Shown here in pieces: positions 5,218 through 7,440 of a stretch of DNA of 7,440 nt. The position numbers were made by a program, and so were the translations under genes. Position 1 is the first letter of the stretch. Each line of letters begins with the position of its first letter. This DNA is from Proteobacteria bacterium UBA2383 (GTDB taxonomy: Bacteria; Pseudomonadota; Gammaproteobacteria; Competibacterales; Competibacteraceae), in the NCBI GenBank assembly GCA_002343485.1, contig DDST01000165.1, forward strand, positions 1-7,440, given 5' to 3'. Below the pieces are notes generated by a model, which ran no database searches, was not told the origin of the DNA, and saw nothing but the letters and a program-made list of their open reading frames with translations.

Positions 5218-7362
5218 TTACCACTGAATCAGACGCTTGATTTCCCGGGTGCTCCACCGCAACGCCCGGCTTTGTGAGCGGCCCAGCGCCAGTAGCAGAG
5301 CAATCGCGGCGTCGGGATATGTTTTCCGCAACCGGTCAAAGTCTGCCCGGCTCAATACCCAGAGTTCGCTGCGACGGACGGCTACGGCCTCGGCGGCGCG
5401 CGGGCCGGGATCAAGGAAGGCGATCTCGCCGAATACGGTGCCTGGCCCGTAAATCGCCAATCGCTTGTAGCGCTCGCCAGCGACATGCAGACGAATATCG
5501 ATCCGGCCACGCAGCACCAAATACAGTTCTGAGCCTGGTTCGCTGGCGTCGAATAATCGCTCGCCGCTCTCCAAAGCCAGTGGGCGCAGCACTGACGCGA
5601 GTTCTGCCACTTCAAGGGGCTTCATATCGCAGCACAAGTCCAGTTCCGCCAAGGTAATATCCTTTTCCATGACGGTCGTGTCGACATTCAACGCCTTGAG
5701 AAGGGCATTCTCAGCATATTCCAGCGCTTGATCGGCACCCGCGAATGTGCGGACGTTCAGCCGTCCTGGCCGCAGGCTCAATCGGCGCAGCGTGCGTTCC
5801 ACATCCCGGCCCAGCCCCAGTTCCTCGGGTACCTCGCAAAATAGCAATTCCCCGCGATGCGCCTCCAGCCGCGCAGCAATTTGTTGCAGAAGCCGCACGC
5901 TGGACAGATCGATTTGAATCACCCGCCGCAGGTGCAGGATCACCCAGGAACGCCGGTCAAGATCCGGCAGCATCTCCTCAAACAGTTGGTCGGTCTTGGC
6001 AAAAAACAGGACGCCGCTTAGGTGATACATGACGATCCGGTCACCATGGTGAGCGAGCCATTCCACCTGGTCCGCTGGACGTTTTCGCACCGAGGGCCGT
6101 TCGAGGGCCGTTAGCCGGCGTTGTATAACCGGTAGCTGGCTTTGACTGCGGATAAACAACAGAATGGCGATACTCAGGCCAACCAGCACCGCAATCATCA
6201 GATCTTGGGCCAAGGTAACGATGATGACGAGCAGTGCAACCATCGCATCCAACCGGGTCCGCCGTTGCTGTGCCCAAGCGATGATGTCTTTTTCCATCAG
6301 ATTGATGGCGGAAGCGATGATGATGCCGGCCAATGCGCTGGTTGGCAGCCATTGGCCAACTGAGCCGGCGAATAGTAACAGCAGTAAGAGAATACCGGCG
6401 GTCAGTGCGGCCCAGCGCCGTGCGCCGGCTTGGACAGCCGTAGTGGTGCCGCCTACGCTGGCTGCTCCGGCCAATCCACCCACGAGGCCGACGGCCATTT
6501 GGCCAATGCTTTGCGCTAGCAATTCGCGGTGGGCATTGTGGCGCTGGCCGGTGGTGGTATCGGCGATGACCGCCGTCAACAACGTGTTCAGAGAAGACAG
6601 CACCGCTAAAGCGAACGCAGCATGCAAGATCAAGGACCAGGGTAAGGAAGGCCAAACCGTGAATTGATCAACCGCTAGATGAAACTCCGACCACTGGGGC
6701 AAGGCCCCGATAACCCAGTAAGGCGGAACGGAAGGCGGGTTGGTGAGGTAGAGGATGGTTTGATAAAACACCGTTCCGCCGATCAGTCCAACGAGTGGTC
6801 CAGGGATGTTGGGTATGAAACGCGGAGCGTAGCGGACAGCGCAGAAGGCCACCGCGGTGGTCGCCATCGGCAGCCAGTACCAGCGTATCCATAGGCCACT
6901 GTAACTGATCCCAAGCCAAGGTTTAATCTGGGACTTGATCAACAGTAGACCGATACCTGTGGCAAGACCGGCGAATACTGGGTAGGGAATGAATTTCATC
7001 AACCGGCCGCCGCCCGCGAAAGCGATCATTAATTGGATCAGACCAGCCAGCACGGTGATGGTGAACAAGGCAGGTGCGATGACCTTGGGGGGGATATCCG
7101 ATGCAGTAAGGAGGGCTGCCGTGCCGCTGAGCAATGCCATGCTGGCGCCGGTAGGGCCGCTGATCAAGCCGATCGTGCCGCCAGCGGCGCCGGAGATTAA
7201 CAAGAGACCGATAGCACCGGCTAAGCCAGCCAGTGCCCCGGCTGCGGTGCCGAGGTAGGGAGCAAATACCGTGACTCCAAAGGCAGTTGCCTGCGGCAGA
7301 ACGACAGCGGCAGCGATCAGCCCGCCACGCAGGTCGGTTAGTGCGAGAGTAGTAGGTTTCAT
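5218..7362 (-). CDS. SulP/SLC26-type anion transporter with STAS and cyclic-nucleotide-binding domains
   Basis: Encodes 714 residues. Residues 1 to about 405 form the multi-spanning SulP membrane domain, with the family signatures VVLPQATAFGV (20-30) and ISGPTGAS (67-74). After the last membrane segment, about 440-550 is a STAS domain (HLSGVLFFAK, then IDLSSVRLLQQI at 484-495). Residues about 572-695 form a cyclic-nucleotide-binding domain with a phosphate-binding cassette FGEIAFLDPGPRAAEA (644-659). That cassette retains the key Glu646 and Arg655. The protein should sit in the inner membrane and move an inorganic or organic anion; sulfate, bicarbonate or another substrate cannot be told from sequence. 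cAMP or a similar ligand probably modulates transport. The start is chosen because the first SulP helix follows directly; the ribosome site is poor (GAAGG only 1 base before ATG). It appears monocistronic and converges on the RNase gene. Usual bacterial SulP proteins of about 550-600 residues lack the nucleotide-binding domain. Confidence 0.92.
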   Translation of the reverse strand: MKPTTLALTDLRGGLIAAAVVLPQATAFGVTVFAPYLGTAAGALAGLAGAIGLLLISGAAGGTIGLISGPTGASMALLSGTAALLTASDIPPKVIAPALFTITVLAGLIQLMIAFAGGGRLMKFIPYPVFAGLATGIGLLLIKSQIKPWLGISYSGLWIRWYWLPMATTAVAFCAVRYAPRFIPNIPGPLVGLIGGTVFYQTILYLTNPPSVPPYWVIGALPQWSEFHLAVDQFTVWPSLPWSLILHAAFALAVLSSLNTLLTAVIADTTTGQRHNAHRELLAQSIGQMAVGLVGGLAGAASVGGTTTAVQAGARRWAALTAGILLLLLLFAGSVGQWLPTSALAGIIIASAINLMEKDIIAWAQQRRTRLDAMVALLVIIVTLAQDLMIAVLVGLSIAILLFIRSQSQLPVIQRRLTALERPSVRKRPADQVEWLAHHGDRIVMYHLSGVLFFAKTDQLFEEMLPDLDRRSWVILHLRRVIQIDLSSVRLLQQIAARLEAHRGELLFCEVPEELGLGRDVERTLRRLSLRPGRLNVRTFAGADQALEYAENALLKALNVDTTVMEKDITLAELDLCCDMKPLEVAELASVLRPLALESGERLFDASEPGSELYLVLRGRIDIRLHVAGERYKRLAIYGPGTVFGEIAFLDPGPRAAEAVAVRRSELWVLSRADFDRLRKTYPDAAIALLLALGRSQSRALRWSTREIKRLIQW

Positions 7363-7440
7363 GCCTTCGGAGGATGGATAAAAATCGATGGTATGGTTTT
7401 ATAAAAATGCGTTCCTCAGCATTTTGCTTATCTTGATTAT

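Noticed and set aside
6041..6655. 204-codon open frame on the minus strand inside the transporter gene
   Set aside because: It is on the same strand but out of frame with the SulP gene; its His/Arg-rich, low-complexity product resembles no family I know.
7398..7403. TATAAA on the minus strand as -10 box of the transporter gene
   Set aside because: No -35-like hexamer lies 16-18 bases upstream (7421-7426 reads CAAAAT on that strand), and the window ends soon after, so a promoter cannot be supported beyond AT-richness of 7363-7440.

Overview
The window looks like chromosomal DNA of a GC-rich proteobacterium, probably a gammaproteobacterium; Competibacter-like lineages came to mind, but only from family resemblance and codon use. 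It holds four protein-coding genes, one cut by the window edge. I see no rRNA, tRNA, CRISPR array, transposase or integrase.

Left half (1-3073, minus strand): a two-gene operon of P-loop ATPases. The promoter-proximal gene (3073 to 1838) encodes a 411-residue ATPase with intact Walker A and B motifs. It overlaps by 8 bases the second gene (1845 to beyond base 1). That gene encodes a P-loop NTPase, then a winged-helix module, then helical repeats ending in tetratricopeptide (TPR) repeats. This layout recalls STAND/ORC-like regulators and sensor ATPases. The pair is the best candidate here for an uncharacterised system, possibly a signalling or conflict (defence) module. No effector domain is visible, because the C-terminus of the TPR protein is outside the window.

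Divergent intergenic region (3074-3276): AT-rich compared with its surroundings. It carries a good sigma70-type promoter for the ATPase operon, with a 9-bp perfect inverted repeat sitting at the predicted transcription start. An extended -10 element faces the other way for the RNase gene.

Centre (3277-5091, plus strand): an RNB-family (RNase II/R-type) 3'-5' exoribonuclease with a complete catalytic aspartate cluster and an N-terminus unlike E. coli RNase II. A short convergent spacer (5092-5217) with several GC-rich hairpins separates it from the last gene.

Right (7362 to 5218, minus strand): a SulP/SLC26-type anion transporter with a cytoplasmic STAS domain and a C-terminal cyclic-nucleotide-binding domain, so transport may be gated by a second messenger. 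The RNase and the transporter look like separate single-gene units with no evident functional link to the ATPase pair.
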